Source: Deltaproteobacteria bacterium
Lineage (GTDB): Bacteria > Desulfobacterota > Binatia > UBA9968
Direction: 5' to 3'
Assembly (NCBI GenBank): GCA_016183145.1
Contig: JACPFE010000728.1
Location: 1-6,817 of the forward strand
DNA: 6,817 bases
Position numbers and translations under genes: made by a program. How positions within the stretch are numbered: the first letter of the stretch is position 1; each line of letters opens with the position of its first letter. The notes beneath the pieces are model-generated. The model made no database searches. It worked only from the letters and a program-made list of their open reading frames with translations, and was not told the origin of the DNA. This document shows, piece by piece, positions 6,282-6,817 of the stretch.

Positions 6282-6817
6282 CTACTTCCTCTGGGGCGCG
6301 CCTGGTTCGTCTCCGGTACTGGCAATAGCATCGCGCATACTTGTATCGGCCTGCACGTTCTTCATCTTATAATAGTCCATGATGCCCAGGTTTCCCTGGC
6401 GAAAGGCTTCCGCCATGGCGCGAGGCACTTCTGCCTCGGCCTCGACAACTCGTGCCCGCATTTCCTGCTCGAGGGCAACGGCCATGGCCCGGCGTTCTTC
6501 CGCCTTGGCTTGAGCGATCTGTTTGTCGGCATTCGCCTGGTCGATTTGCAGCTTCGCGCCGATGTTCTCGCCCACGTCCACGTCTGCAATGTCGATGGAA
6601 AGGATCTCGTAAGCCGTCCCGGCGTCCAGGCCTTTCTTGAGGACGTTCTTGGAAATGTGGTCGGGGTTCTCCAGGACGTGCTTGTGCGTCTCGGCCGAAC
6701 CGATGGTGCTCACCACCCCCTCGCCGACCCGGGCGATGATGGTCTCCTCGCCGGCGCCGCCCACCAACCGGTCAATGTTGGTCCGGACGGTGACCCGGGA
6801 GCGGGCGATGAGCTGGA
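6282..6817 (-). CDS. floA: Flotillin-like protein FloA (SPFH family), C-terminal part
   Basis: This is the C-terminal 177 residues of a membrane-scaffold protein of the FloA (UPF0365) type. The reading frame runs off the right edge, so the N-terminal membrane hairpin and most of the SPFH domain (about 150 residues of the usual 330) are missing. The visible part begins [20 protein letters not shown], followed by [20 protein letters not shown] and [20 protein letters not shown]. Next comes the long coiled-coil region with [20 protein letters not shown] and [20 protein letters not shown], then [20 protein letters not shown]. These follow the order seen in Bacillus FloA. FloA proteins oligomerise at the cytoplasmic membrane and organise functional microdomains. 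The tail after the family motif is short and charged ([12 protein letters not shown]). Many floA operons have an nfeD-type gene upstream, which would lie outside the window. The TAG stop is at 6284-6282. Confidence 0.93.
   Translation of the reverse strand, partial: QLIARSRVTVRTNIDRLVGGAGEETIIARVGEGVVSTIGSAETHKHVLENPDHISKNVLKKGLDAGTAYEILSIDIADVDVGENIGAKLQIDQANADKQIAQAKAEERRAMAVALEQEMRARVVEAEAEVPRAMAEAFRQGNLGIMDYYKMKNVQADTSMRDAIASTGDEPGAPQRK
6295..6302. repeat. GGCGCGCC palindrome, copy 4
   Basis: This copy lies in the last codons of floA, encoding part of GAPQRK beyond the conserved domain. Confidence 0.5.

Noticed and set aside
1..6817. tRNA genes, CRISPR arrays, insertion sequences, toxin-antitoxin or phage genes
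   Set aside because: I looked for their usual marks on both strands and found none.

Overview
The window carries six protein-coding genes or gene parts and one decayed gene, in bacterial layout with short gaps and operon-style overlaps. The organism cannot be named with certainty. The mix of a GH15 alpha-glucosidase coupled to zwf, a baeRF-type remnant, a DUF502 membrane protein and a FloA-type flotillin followed by a small membrane protein would fit an Acidobacteriota-like or other environmental diderm lineage of moderate GC. This is judged by family resemblance only.

Layout from left to right. Positions 1-63 may hold the tail of an upstream gene. A complete Na+/Ca2+-exchanger-family (CaCA) transporter on the + strand (64-1062) is followed by a good intrinsic terminator (1116-1148). 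Converging on it from the right is a minus-strand unit, read from 4854 down to about 1172: a GH15 glucoamylase/trehalase-like enzyme, then glucose-6-phosphate dehydrogenase (zwf) overlapping it by a GTGA junction, then a broken baeRF-family gene that keeps a perfect Shine-Dalgarno but has a frameshift, a probable internal deletion and a lost 3' end. The GH15-zwf pair makes metabolic sense. GH15 would release glucose from a storage or compatible sugar (alpha-glucan or trehalose). After phosphorylation by a glucokinase that is not in this window, zwf would feed it into the oxidative pentose phosphate pathway and make NADPH.

A 305-bp divergent intergenic region (4855-5159) separates this unit from a + strand DUF502 (COV-like) two-helix membrane protein (5160-5789). 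This region is rich in inverted repeats, and one pair brackets a candidate minus-strand promoter. From the right edge comes a second minus-strand unit: the C-terminal half of a FloA-type SPFH protein (6282-6817, cut by the window edge), followed after 11 bp by a small single-pass membrane protein of unknown function (5923-6270). The Shine-Dalgarno of the small gene overlaps the floA stop codon.

I see no rRNA, tRNA, CRISPR array, insertion sequence or phage gene. The points that most deserve a second look are the decayed baeRF gene, the translational coupling of GH15 to zwf, the structured divergent promoter region, the excess of the 8-bp palindrome GGCGCGCC (four copies), and the small floA-linked membrane protein. 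No clearly new defence or biosynthetic system is visible.
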